The notes below the pieces were generated by a model, which made no database searches, was not told where the DNA came from, and saw only the letters and a list, made by a program, of their open reading frames with translations. DNA of 16,835 nucleotides from Kmv42 sp040757455 (GTDB lineage: Bacteria > Nitrospirota > Thermodesulfovibrionia > Thermodesulfovibrionales > SM23-35): NCBI GenBank assembly GCA_040757455.1, contig JBFLXE010000049.1, positions 1 to 16,835 of the forward strand, read 5' to 3'. Every line of letters starts with the position of its first letter. The stretch's first letter is position 1. A program made the position numbers and the translations under genes. This document shows, in pieces, positions 1-7,434 of the stretch.

Positions 1-39
1 AATTACTAAGGAGTTCGTAAGTAAGGCATCATTATTAAA

Positions 40-107
40 AAATATCCCCTTCCCCCTCTTTTCCACAGAGGGGGTACCTCCCTTTGGCAAAGGTTAGGAG
101 GGATTTA
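40..107. repeat. two-hairpin palindromic repeat upstream of nnr
   Basis: Two adjacent hairpins lie within an outer inverted repeat. The first pairs CCCCCTCT (52-59) with AGAGGGGG (67-74) around a 7-nt loop. The second is CCTTT-GGC-AAAGG (81-93) inside flanking CCTCC/GGAGG. The outer arms resemble AAATCCC/GGGATTT (about 40-50 and 99-106). This architecture is typical of small dispersed non-coding palindromic repeats in bacterial chromosomes. A half-copy in the opposite orientation sits inside nnr (1404-1446). It could also act as a terminator for a gene to the left of the window, but it lacks a clean T-tract, so I call it a repeat. Confidence 0.7.
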
Positions 108-195
108 TAAATTAATGTCTTCGTACTTATGATCTTATTAGTAATAATATTTTAAGATATTTTATACGTGGTGAATTTGACTGTCGGAGGTTACC

Positions 196-1818
196 GTGAA
201 AGTAGTCAGCGCAGAGGAAATGCAGAAGATTGACACAGAGACGATCCAATCTCTGGGCATCCCGGGATCTGTTCTCATGGAAAGGGCGGGTTTAGCGGTG
301 GCCGGAAGGATTAAGGAGATTTTTGGTCGACGAAGAGTTATTGTTATATCCGGAAGCGGTAACAATGGAGGTGACGGCCTGGTGGTGTCAAGGAATCTCC
401 ATAATGAGGATTGGGACGTCATGACGTTTCTCATATCGAAGCCGGAATACCTCAAAGCAGATGCCCTGCAGCAGTACAGAATTGCTTCAAAAATGGGAGT
501 GGATATCAGGCCTATAGAAGAATTGCTTACAAGCCATCCATCGATTTTGATCAAACATCCCATAATAGTCGATGCGATCCTGGGCACCGGGCTGACGAAA
601 GAGGTAAAAGGTCTGCTGGCGGATGTCATCAGATTTATCAATCGATTGAAGATCCCCGTAGTTTCGATTGATATCCCGTCCGGCATTTCGTCGGATAACG
701 GCCAGATCATGGGAGAAGCGGTAAAAGCCGAATATACTGTTACCTTTGGGTTGCCAAAACGGGGGCATCTCTTATACCCCGGAGTCGAGCACACAGGGGA
801 ACTAATAATTGAAAATATAGGTTTTCCAAGGGACATCATCGAATCGGACAAAATAAAAGTTGAACTAATTGAAAAGAGTCATGTGTCAGATTTATTGCCT
901 TCCAGAGTGAGATACTCACACAAAGGAGATTATGGCCACGTACTCGTAATAGCTGGCTCGAAGGGAAAGACGGGAGCAGCGCTGATGACGGCTAAGGCAA
1001 GTCTGAGGTGCGGGGCGGGACTTGTTACGCTTGGAATTCCGGAATCACTTTCGGGCATTTTTCAGACCCGTGTCACCGAAGAGATGACCCTGATATTGCC
1101 TGATAAAGACGGGGCGCTCTCCTCAGAGGCTCTTGACCAGATACTAACTTTTCTTGACGAAAAGGCTGATGTCGTGGCTATCGGTCCCGGAATGGGTGTA
1201 AGTCAGGATTCAAGGAGAATTGTCATGGCACTGATGAAAAATTCAACAAAGCCGTTGGTGATCGATGCCGATGGAATAAATTCGATCGAAGGAGGTATGT
1301 CAGTTTTTCGGAAGGCTAAAGCCCCGATAATCTTCACACCCCATCCAGGCGAGATGGCAAAACTTTTACAGGGGATGCGATCAGAGACTCAGAATAAAAA
1401 AACAGATCCTTCCCTAACTACCTTTACCAAAAAAAGGAGGGGGGGAACTGCTGTGAGTACAAAGGATGTAGAAAAGGACCGAATCACAATCGCCATGTCT
1501 TTTGCCGAAAAGAGTGGAACTTTTCTGGTGCTCAAAGGAGTCCCTACTGTCATAGCCGCGCCGGAGGGCAGGGCGTTTATAAATCCGACAGGGAATCCCG
1601 GTATGGCAACTGCAGGCACAGGTGATGTGCTGACAGGAATGATCGCCGGCTTCCTGGGCCAGAACCGTCATCCGCTCAATGCTTCTATTACAGCAGTTTT
1701 CTTGCACGGCATGGCAGGTGATATCGCTGCGGCCCAAAAAGGTCACCACTCTCTTATCGCATCGGATATAATAGAAAATATACCGACGGCGATCAAGTCT
1801 CTCAAGGGACATGAATGA
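196..1818 (+). CDS. nnr: bifunctional NAD(P)H-hydrate epimerase / ADP-dependent NAD(P)H-hydrate dehydratase
   Basis: This protein repairs hydrated NADH and NADPH (NAD(P)HX) in the cytoplasm. The N-terminal YjeF_N domain (about 1-210) epimerises the R and S forms; it shows SGSGNNGGDGL near residue 52 and DIPSGI near 159. The C-terminal ribokinase-like YjeF_C domain (about 225-540) dehydrates S-NAD(P)HX with ADP. It shows GSKGKTGAA, AIGPGMG, TPHPGEMAKLL and the terminal GNPGMATAGTGDVLTGM motif. The start is GTG with GGAGG at 186-190, five bases upstream. At 540 residues it is somewhat longer than usual because residues 395-420 look like an in-frame repeat-derived insertion between LLQGM and STKDVEKDR. 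All recognisable catalytic motifs are kept. It is first in a co-directional operon and overlaps pgeF by 8 nt. Confidence 0.95.
   Translation: MKVVSAEEMQKIDTETIQSLGIPGSVLMERAGLAVAGRIKEIFGRRRVIVISGSGNNGGDGLVVSRNLHNEDWDVMTFLISKPEYLKADALQQYRIASKMGVDIRPIEELLTSHPSILIKHPIIVDAILGTGLTKEVKGLLADVIRFINRLKIPVVSIDIPSGISSDNGQIMGEAVKAEYTVTFGLPKRGHLLYPGVEHTGELIIENIGFPRDIIESDKIKVELIEKSHVSDLLPSRVRYSHKGDYGHVLVIAGSKGKTGAALMTAKASLRCGAGLVTLGIPESLSGIFQTRVTEEMTLILPDKDGALSSEALDQILTFLDEKADVVAIGPGMGVSQDSRRIVMALMKNSTKPLVIDADGINSIEGGMSVFRKAKAPIIFTPHPGEMAKLLQGMRSETQNKKTDPSLTTFTKKRRGGTAVSTKDVEKDRITIAMSFAEKSGTFLVLKGVPTVIAAPEGRAFINPTGNPGMATAGTGDVLTGMIAGFLGQNRHPLNASITAVFLHGMAGDIAAAQKGHHSLIASDIIENIPTAIKSLKGHE
1378..1455. repeat. 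half palindromic repeat inserted in frame in nnr
   Basis: The core at 1404-1446 (GATCCTTCCCTAAC, then CTTTACCAAA, then GGAGGGGGGAAC) matches the reverse complement of the right half of the repeat at 40-107 (AAATCCCTCCTAAC, CTTTGCCAAAGGGAGGT). It keeps nnr open and encodes a basic, low-complexity peptide including DPSLTTFTKKRRGG. Removing 78 nt (26 codons, 395-420) restores the normal short spacing seen in this family between the HPGE motif and the following V-x-x-DR helix. The exact edges are my estimate from protein-family spacing. Confidence 0.65.
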
Positions 1819-2485
1819 ACTGATTCACCCGCATCTTTTTGATGGTGTCAGAGCCTTTTTTACGGGAAAAGCTTTAGGTACAGAAGTTGAGAAAATCAGC
1901 AGCATTTTTCACATAGCAAAAGAGAATATATTCTTTCCCGTACAAAGACACTCCGATACGATTTTTATTCTCGAATCAGATATGAGACCCAGAATCGCAG
2001 ACGCCGTGATCACCGCGCGAAGAGGCATATTGATAGGTGTTAAAGTTGCTGACTGTGTTCCCATACTTCTCCTGGATGAAAAAAGATCGGTAATAGGCGC
2101 AGTGCATGCCGGATGGCGGGGCAGCGCGGCAGGGATAGTAAAAAAGTCTATCTTACTAATGATAGATAGATACGAATCATGCCCGGAGGATATCCTTGTG
2201 GCAATTGGACCCGGTATCAAATGTTACGAAGTAGGTAGTGAAGTTAAAGAAGCCGTTGAAAAAACGACCGGAGAAGGGGAATATTACTGCCGCTCGGAAC
2301 AAAACGGAAAATTTTTTCTTGATCTTTCTCATGCAAATATGCTCCAGGTTGTTTCGCTTGGCGTACCTGTGCAGAATATATGGATTTCGGGGGAATGCAC
2401 CTATTGCAACTCAGAAAAATATTACTCTTACAGGTATATGAAAACGTACAATGGAAGTCAGGGTGGATTTATTGGTATCTTCTGA
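1811..2485 (+). CDS. pgeF: peptidoglycan editing factor PgeF (YfiH/laccase-domain family)
   Basis: A member of the DUF152/YfiH family (Cu-oxidase_4), 224 residues, close to the usual length. The three metal ligands of the family are visible as H47 (VQRHSDT), C82 (ADCVPILL) and H99 (VHAGWRG). The C-terminal GECTYCN and YSYR signatures are also present. In E. coli the homologue removes wrongly incorporated L-Ser from UDP-MurNAc peptide precursors; related proteins have been reported to act on purine nucleosides, so the exact substrate here is inferred. The ATG overlaps the end of nnr by 8 nt (1811-1818) and the stop lies inside or just before tsaE, so translation is probably coupled. Confidence 0.9.
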   Translation: MNELIHPHLFDGVRAFFTGKALGTEVEKISSIFHIAKENIFFPVQRHSDTIFILESDMRPRIADAVITARRGILIGVKVADCVPILLLDEKRSVIGAVHAGWRGSAAGIVKKSILLMIDRYESCPEDILVAIGPGIKCYEVGSEVKEAVEKTTGEGEYYCRSEQNGKFFLDLSHANMLQVVSLGVPVQNIWISGECTYCNSEKYYSYRYMKTYNGSQGGFIGIF

Positions 2486-2936
2486 ATTAATTCGAGGGAA
2501 ATTCTTGAGCAGAGAACCTGAGGAAACGAAAGAAGTAGGATTCAGGCTTGGAAGGCTTTTAAAACCAGGAGACATTGTCTGTCTATATGGCGAACTTGGC
2601 GCGGGCAAGACCACCATGGTCAAGGGTATTGCCAGGGCCATCGGCATTGACGAGAGGCAGATTATCAGTGTCAGTTTTACGATAGTCACCGAATATCAAT
2701 CAAGACCCCCGCTTGTTCACATCGACCTTTACAGGATCGACAGTGACGCAGAGATACCTGAACTGGGACTCTGGGATTACGTAAGAGATGACACCATATC
2801 TGTTATCGAATGGCCAGAAAAGGTGGAGAGAGAATTGCCGGATGGTGTAATAAGAGTCACGATAAGGCCGGTTGACGAAAATACAAGAGAAATAACAATT
2901 GAGGAGAAGGATGAAAAGGATCGGGATAATCTGTAA
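2451..2936 (+). CDS. tsaE: tRNA t6A biosynthesis ATPase TsaE (YjeE)
   Basis: TsaE is the ATPase that works with TsaB and TsaD to make threonylcarbamoyl-adenosine at position 37 of ANN-decoding tRNAs. With the ATG at 2451 it is 161 residues. The P-loop is GELGAGKTT (47-55); HIDLYRI (90-96) and IEWPEK (119-124) are typical family motifs. The usual SPTFT switch motif reads SVSFT (73-77), an unusual change. The start is uncertain: 2451 overlaps pgeF by 35 nt and has no good ribosome site, whereas a TTG at 2505 has GAGGG at 2494-2498 but would remove the first beta strand. It overlaps nadK by 26 nt. No TsaB, TsaC or TsaD gene is in the window. Confidence 0.92.
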   Translation: MEVRVDLLVSSELIRGKFLSREPEETKEVGFRLGRLLKPGDIVCLYGELGAGKTTMVKGIARAIGIDERQIISVSFTIVTEYQSRPPLVHIDLYRIDSDAEIPELGLWDYVRDDTISVIEWPEKVERELPDGVIRVTIRPVDENTREITIEEKDEKDRDNL

Positions 2937-3762
2937 GACAGGGAGACCGGAACCGGCTGAAATCGTGAAGGAACTTTTGCCGTGGCTCAAACAGAAGGGG
3001 TCTGAAGTATATATAGATATAGAAACGGCCTCTGTTCTCAATATGGAAGGTACCCCGCGGTCACAGATACCTCTGACCGCAGATATGGTTATCGTTCTTG
3101 GCGGCGACGGAACAATGATAAGTGTTTCCAGGATCGTTGCCGACAAGGGGATACCGATTCTCGGCGTGAATATCGGGGGTCTTGGATTCCTGACCGCAAT
3201 CCACAAAGATGAACTTTTTGGAGTTCTCGAAAAGGTATTTTCAGGAGAGTGCTCAGTCGAAGAGCGGATCATGCTGACGGCATGTGTCTTCAGGCACAGT
3301 GAATGCATTGCTGAGTATAATGTGATGAATGATGTTGTTGTCAACAAAGGAGCACTTGCGAGAATAATCGACATCGAAACCTTTATAAATCATATATTCA
3401 TAGCTACCTTCAAAGCTGACGGCCTTATAGTGTCGACCCCGACTGGCTCAACCGGCTATGCTCTTTCGGCCGGAGGACCTATCCTTTATCCGACGCTCAA
3501 CAGTATAGTTATTGCGCCAATTTGTCCGCATATGCTGACGAACAGGCCTATAGTAATGCCAGACGATATATTGGTGGAAATAGTTCTGAAATCCTCGAAC
3601 GAGGATGTGTTCCTGACCCTTGACGGCCAGGTCGGGTTCTCCCTTAAACAGAATGATCTCGTGCAGATCAAGAAATCCAAATTTAAGGCCAGGCTTTTTG
3701 TACCTTGTGAACGGGATTATTTCCAGATCCTGAGAACTAAATTGAAATGGGGAGAGCGATAA
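2911..3762 (+). CDS. nadK: NAD kinase
   Basis: Phosphorylates NAD to NADP with ATP in the cytoplasm. The protein has 283 residues from the ATG at 2911, which follows a strong GAGGAG site (2901-2906); a TTG at 2899 in the same frame would add four residues but overlaps that ribosome site, so I prefer 2911. Family motifs are all present: GGDGT (64-68) containing the catalytic Asp, NIGGLGF (87-93), the ND pair (140-141) that binds the adenine/ribose part of NAD, STPTGSTGYALSAGGP (175-190) and LDGQ near the C-terminus. The 5' end lies within tsaE (26-nt overlap), so the two are probably translationally coupled. Placement beside nnr groups NAD(P) synthesis with NAD(P)HX repair. Confidence 0.96.
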   Translation: MKRIGIICKTGRPEPAEIVKELLPWLKQKGSEVYIDIETASVLNMEGTPRSQIPLTADMVIVLGGDGTMISVSRIVADKGIPILGVNIGGLGFLTAIHKDELFGVLEKVFSGECSVEERIMLTACVFRHSECIAEYNVMNDVVVNKGALARIIDIETFINHIFIATFKADGLIVSTPTGSTGYALSAGGPILYPTLNSIVIAPICPHMLTNRPIVMPDDILVEIVLKSSNEDVFLTLDGQVGFSLKQNDLVQIKKSKFKARLFVPCERDYFQILRTKLKWGER

Positions 3763-3779
3763 AAAGATAGGAGTCTGAA

Positions 3780-4457
3780 ATGAAGATTGCAGAAGATATA
3801 AGAAGTCTGCTGGCATTCTACGATGCCTTCGGATTTGAGTATCTTCCACTGAGAATAAAACAGTGCACCGCAAGTGTATCGGTGTCTGCAGGCGATAAGG
3901 CGACCTCACTAAGAGCGCTAAGAGAAGAGATCGGTGAATGCCGGAGGTGCAAACTCTCTGTGAAAAGGACAAATGTTGTTTTTGGCGAAGGGCGTCCCGA
4001 CGCTGAACTTATGCTCATCGGTGAGGCACCGGGAGCTGAAGAAGATCTTCAGGGAAGGCCATTTGTCGGAGATGCCGGAATGTTACTCAGCAGATTGATA
4101 GAGAGGATGCAACTCAGGAGGGATGATGTGTACATAGCAAATGTCGTGAAATGCAGACCGCCGATGAACCGCGACCCTGAACCTGATGAAATAGAAAAAT
4201 GCAGAGGATTTCTTGCAAGACAGATCGAGATTATAAGGCCGAAAGTGATCATGTCCTTAGGCCGGATTGCTACGTCGACACTTATTGGAAATCCTAAGAT
4301 TAAAATAACCTCGGTGCGCGGTAAATTCTTTAACTATCAGGGGATTCCGCTGATGCCGACATTTCATCCTGCCTATCTCATCAGAAACCCCAGGGACAAG
4401 TGGCTAACCTGGAATGATGCGCAGAAAGTTCTGGCGAAAATGAGGGCCTGTGATTAA
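3780..4457 (+). CDS. family 4 (Fe-S) uracil-DNA glycosylase
   Basis: Removes uracil from DNA as the first step of base excision repair. It belongs to family 4: motif 1 is GEAPGAEEDLQGRPF (81-95, with the family's Glu at 82) and motif 2 is HPAYLIRNP (196-204). Four cysteines positioned to hold a 4Fe-4S cluster are seen at C54 and C57 (ECRRC), C125 (NVVKC) and C141 (EIEKC). The N-terminal 45 residues or so are an extension ahead of the core domain, as in many bacterial members. The ATG follows AGGAG at 3769-3773. It starts 17 nt after nadK and overlaps the next gene by 8 nt. Confidence 0.93.
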   Translation: MKIAEDIRSLLAFYDAFGFEYLPLRIKQCTASVSVSAGDKATSLRALREEIGECRRCKLSVKRTNVVFGEGRPDAELMLIGEAPGAEEDLQGRPFVGDAGMLLSRLIERMQLRRDDVYIANVVKCRPPMNRDPEPDEIEKCRGFLARQIEIIRPKVIMSLGRIATSTLIGNPKIKITSVRGKFFNYQGIPLMPTFHPAYLIRNPRDKWLTWNDAQKVLAKMRACD

Positions 4458-5448
4458 GAAGAAATTTATAACCTATGAAGGAACGTCCCGTTCCCCGGCC
4501 TTTAGTCAAACCATAAATAGAGCTTTTTGGGCGGCAGCAGTGTTCTTTCTTATAACAGCCTCGTCATACGGCATGACCGTGGACAGGATTCTTGCGACAG
4601 TGAACAACGACGCAATCACGCTTGCAGATTATAACCGTTATGTGAGGGATGTCACCGGTACAGCCGGAAACGGAAATGACGTTGACGAAACCTTTTTGAA
4701 GGGGCTGATAGAAGAAAAGATCATCTTACATGAGGCTCGTAGAAAAGGAATCGAAGTCAGTTCCGGGGAAGTGGATAATGAAATGAGATTATTTGTGGAA
4801 GAGAGTGGAATGACACAGGAAGACTTGAAGGACCTTCTTGAAGAAGAAGGCATGAGTTTCGAGGATTATCGGAGGAGGACAGAGGACAAAATAAAGGTAC
4901 TCAAACTTATCGGCATGTCTGTGGACTCTAAGATTATAGTGAAAGATAAAGAGGTTGAGACGTTCTACGAGAAGAACAAGGAAAACTATATAGATATCCC
5001 TGAGACGGTGAGCGTAAGGGGAATGTTTCTTAAACTTGGAAGTGGCGCATCTCTGACCGAAATTACTGAACTCAAACGGAAAGCTCTTAAAATTTCATCA
5101 TTACTAAAGGATGGCGGAAATTTTGAAATGCTCATTGGAGAGTATAGCGATGAACCTCTAAAAAGACAGGGGGGTATATTGGGCGAATTTGCAAAGGGCG
5201 AATTGGTACCCGCATTGGACGAAAAGGCCTTTTCGATAAAAAAAGGAGAGATAAGCGGACCCCTTTGGGTTAATGACGGTGTCTATTTTATTCAAGTGGT
5301 CAGTAGAAAAGATAAAAGCTATAAGCCGTTCAAGGAAGTAAAGGACCAAATTTACGGTTATTTATATAGTCAGAAGAGAGAAAAGGTGTTCGAAGAATGG
5401 GTCAAGACATTATGGGAAAGGGCCTCCGTGAAAATAAAGAGCGACTGA
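4450..5448 (+). CDS. SurA/PpiC-type periplasmic peptidyl-prolyl isomerase
   Basis: A 332-residue exported chaperone-isomerase. A basic N-terminus is followed by a hydrophobic segment (about 25-41, AFWAAAVFFLITASSYG), read as a signal peptide or membrane anchor. A SurA-like N-terminal helical domain (about 43-165, with VDRILATVNNDAIT) comes next, then one parvulin domain (about 184-287; GGILGEF, GELVPALDEKAFSIKKGEIS, GVYFIQV) and a short C-terminal helix. SurA of E. coli has two parvulin domains; this has one, like many homologues in other diderms. It probably helps fold outer-membrane proteins. The GTG start at 4450 overlaps the glycosylase gene; it is the only start that includes the full signal segment. 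Its ribosome site (GAGGG at 4442-4446) is rather close. Last gene of the operon. Confidence 0.88.
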   Translation: MIKKKFITYEGTSRSPAFSQTINRAFWAAAVFFLITASSYGMTVDRILATVNNDAITLADYNRYVRDVTGTAGNGNDVDETFLKGLIEEKIILHEARRKGIEVSSGEVDNEMRLFVEESGMTQEDLKDLLEEEGMSFEDYRRRTEDKIKVLKLIGMSVDSKIIVKDKEVETFYEKNKENYIDIPETVSVRGMFLKLGSGASLTEITELKRKALKISSLLKDGGNFEMLIGEYSDEPLKRQGGILGEFAKGELVPALDEKAFSIKKGEISGPLWVNDGVYFIQVVSRKDKSYKPFKEVKDQIYGYLYSQKREKVFEEWVKTLWERASVKIKSD

Positions 5449-5473
5449 ATGATTTTTGAAGCAAGAGTAGAAA

Positions 5474-7381
5474 CTATCCCCTGTAATTTCTGACCGTTTC
5501 CATCTTCCCCGATAAAAACCAATAAAGCTTGTGGAGCATATCCAGCAGAACCGTAATGGCCAGCACTGCCATGAGAAGGACGAGTAAGGCGTCCACGTTA
5601 AAGGTGAATGCTTCCGCTGCAGACAATGACTTTATAGCCTTTTCTCTGAATATACCGATTAATTGCCATGAAGCGGTCAAGGTCGTTGAGAACATGAAAA
5701 TCATGGGAACAAATGTCACCCAGGCATACTTCATTTTGCCTGCTTTAATAATCACAATGGTGCCTATTCCGAAAGCGATTGCAGCAAGAAGTTGATTTGC
5801 GACGCCAAACATAGGCCAGATTGTGGAAACACTTCCTGAATATATCAAATAGCCCCACGCACATACTACAAAAAGGCTCGTAAGGATATTTCCGGGCAGC
5901 CAGGATGTCTTCGACAGAGGCTTATAGAATGCGCCTCCAAGTTCCTGGAGTAGAAATCGCGCGACCCTGGTACCTGCATCGACAGTCGTGAGGATGAAAA
6001 GCGCCTCGAACATCAGAGCAAAGTTATACCAGTAAGGCATGAGCCCTTTCATTCCCGGCAGGTTTGAAAATATTGATGCCATCCCCACAGCCAGTGATAC
6101 TGCACCGCCAGGTCTTCCAACGACATCCGTACCAACCATATCAGAAAATTCAGTGACTCTTTCCACTGGAAAGCCGAGGGCCGCGATTGCATCGAATGGG
6201 AGTCTGGTATTTATCGCAAAGTAATCGCCAGGAATCAGTATGGTAGCTGCAATCAGGGCCATAGTCGCGACAAAACCTTCGGTCAGCATAGCACCATAGC
6301 CGATAAATCGAATGTCCTTTTCGTTCATTATCATTTTTGGGGTTGTGCCAGAGGAGATCAGGGAATGGAAACCTGATATTGCACCGCATGCAATAGTAAT
6401 GAACATGAAGGGAAACAGTTTTCCCGGAATAATTGGTCCTCCGCCCTCTGCGAACTTTGTCACCGCAGGCATCTGTATAGTGGGTGCCATAATGATGACG
6501 CCACAAGCAAGGAGAAGAATCGTCCCGATCTTCATGTATGTTGAAAGATAATCCCGCGGCGCAAGGAGCAGCCAGACGGGAAGAACAGATGCGATGAAGC
6601 CATATAATACGATTAAAAAAATGAGGCTTCCCCTGGACAGATTAAATACCGGGTCGAGAAAGGAGCCGGGGACGTAGTGACCTGTGAAGACGGCCAGGAG
6701 AAGCAGTGTCACGCCCATGACGCTCACCTCAAAAACTTTTCCCGGCCTCAAGCGGTGCATATAGATTCCCATGAAAAGAGCGATGGGTATAGTAAGGCCT
6801 ATAGTGAACGCCCCCCAGGGGCTCTTCGCAAGGGCGTTCACGACGGCAAGGCCAAGACCGGCAAGTGCGACAATAATAATAAAGAGAATGGCAAAAGCCG
6901 CTGCAGCGCCGCCCACCGGACCTATCTCATCTCTTGCAATCTGTGCTAAGGAGCGTCCGTTTCGTCTTACGGACGCAAAGAGTATGACCATGTCGTGAAC
7001 GGCACCGCCAAGTGCGGCTCCTATCAATATCCACAGGAAGCCCGGGAGATAACCAAACTGGGCGGCCAGCATGGGGCCGATGAGCGGCCCGGCGCCGGCT
7101 ATCGCCGCAAAATGATGGCCAAATAATACCCACCTGTTGGTGGGATGGTAGTCGATTCCGTCGCACAACCTTTCGGCAGGAGTCTTACGCTTTTCATCGA
7201 TAACAAGAATCTTTGCGGCGATGAACGAAGAATAAAACCTGTAGGCGATAACATAGAAACATCCGGCGGCGACGACGATCCAGAGCGCATTTATTTTTTC
7301 TGAAGGGCTGATAATGCCTGCAACTACTGAAAGCGAAAAAGCGGCGCATACAGAGATTATTATCCAGATGGACTTTTTCAC
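5474..7381 (-). CDS. cstA: carbon starvation protein CstA family transporter
   Basis: A polytopic inner-membrane protein of 635 residues with many hydrophobic segments. CstA relatives in E. coli take up peptides or pyruvate (CstA, BtsT). Conserved family stretches are FGHHFAAIAGAGPLIGP (87-103), LLLAPRDYLSTY (271-282), GFHSLISSGTTPK (337-349) and DAGTRVARFLLQE (468-480). It is shorter than E. coli CstA, mainly at the C-terminus. The start is GTG (7379-7381); no clear Shine-Dalgarno site precedes it. It is convergent with the surA-like gene, 25 nt away with no visible terminator, and divergent from the fmdE-like gene across 53 nt. The substrate cannot be told from sequence. Confidence 0.93.
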   Translation of the reverse strand: MKKSIWIIISVCAAFSLSVVAGIISPSEKINALWIVVAAGCFYVIAYRFYSSFIAAKILVIDEKRKTPAERLCDGIDYHPTNRWVLFGHHFAAIAGAGPLIGPMLAAQFGYLPGFLWILIGAALGGAVHDMVILFASVRRNGRSLAQIARDEIGPVGGAAAAFAILFIIIVALAGLGLAVVNALAKSPWGAFTIGLTIPIALFMGIYMHRLRPGKVFEVSVMGVTLLLLAVFTGHYVPGSFLDPVFNLSRGSLIFLIVLYGFIASVLPVWLLLAPRDYLSTYMKIGTILLLACGVIIMAPTIQMPAVTKFAEGGGPIIPGKLFPFMFITIACGAISGFHSLISSGTTPKMIMNEKDIRFIGYGAMLTEGFVATMALIAATILIPGDYFAINTRLPFDAIAALGFPVERVTEFSDMVGTDVVGRPGGAVSLAVGMASIFSNLPGMKGLMPYWYNFALMFEALFILTTVDAGTRVARFLLQELGGAFYKPLSKTSWLPGNILTSLFVVCAWGYLIYSGSVSTIWPMFGVANQLLAAIAFGIGTIVIIKAGKMKYAWVTFVPMIFMFSTTLTASWQLIGIFREKAIKSLSAAEAFTFNVDALLVLLMAVLAITVLLDMLHKLYWFLSGKMETVRNYRG

Positions 7382-7394
7382 ATTCGCTAAACTG

Positions 7395-7403
7395 ATTTTA
7401 ACA
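7395..7403 (-). promoter_or_regulatory. possible extended -10 for cstA
   Basis: On the - strand this reads TGTTAAAAT, matching the TGnTAtAAT extended -10 form. A start of transcription near 7388 would leave a leader of about 6-7 nt before the GTG. No good -35 is seen at normal spacing. It faces the opposite promoter at 7423-7428. Confidence 0.35.
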
Positions 7404-7422
7404 CAATTGGCGGGATTTAATG

Positions 7423-7428
7423 TAAAAT
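7423..7428 (+). promoter_or_regulatory. -10 box of fmdE-like gene, probably leaderless
   Basis: TAAAAT lies exactly 6 nt before the ATG at 7435, where no Shine-Dalgarno sequence exists (CATCCT fills the gap). Transcription would then begin at or beside the start codon. The context GGCGGGATTTAATG-TAAAAT closely resembles that before the GH57 gene at 13615-13636. Confidence 0.45.
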
Positions 7429-7434
7429 CATCCT

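Noticed and set aside
162..851. 229-residue open frame on the - strand opposite nnr
   Set aside because: Lies wholly across the conserved epimerase domain of nnr on the other strand, has no recognisable motif and is explained by codon bias of nnr.
2505..2507. TTG as the tsaE start
   Set aside because: It has a better ribosome site, but it would remove the first beta strand of the fold; recorded as an alternative only.
2700..3374. 224-residue open frame on the - strand opposite tsaE/nadK
   Set aside because: Antisense to two well-supported genes, with low-complexity Ser/Ile/Thr-rich composition typical of shadows.
4480..4494. GGAACG-TCC-CGTTCC palindrome near the start of the surA-like gene
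   Set aside because: Only a 6-bp stem within coding sequence and no T-tract or known site; likely chance.
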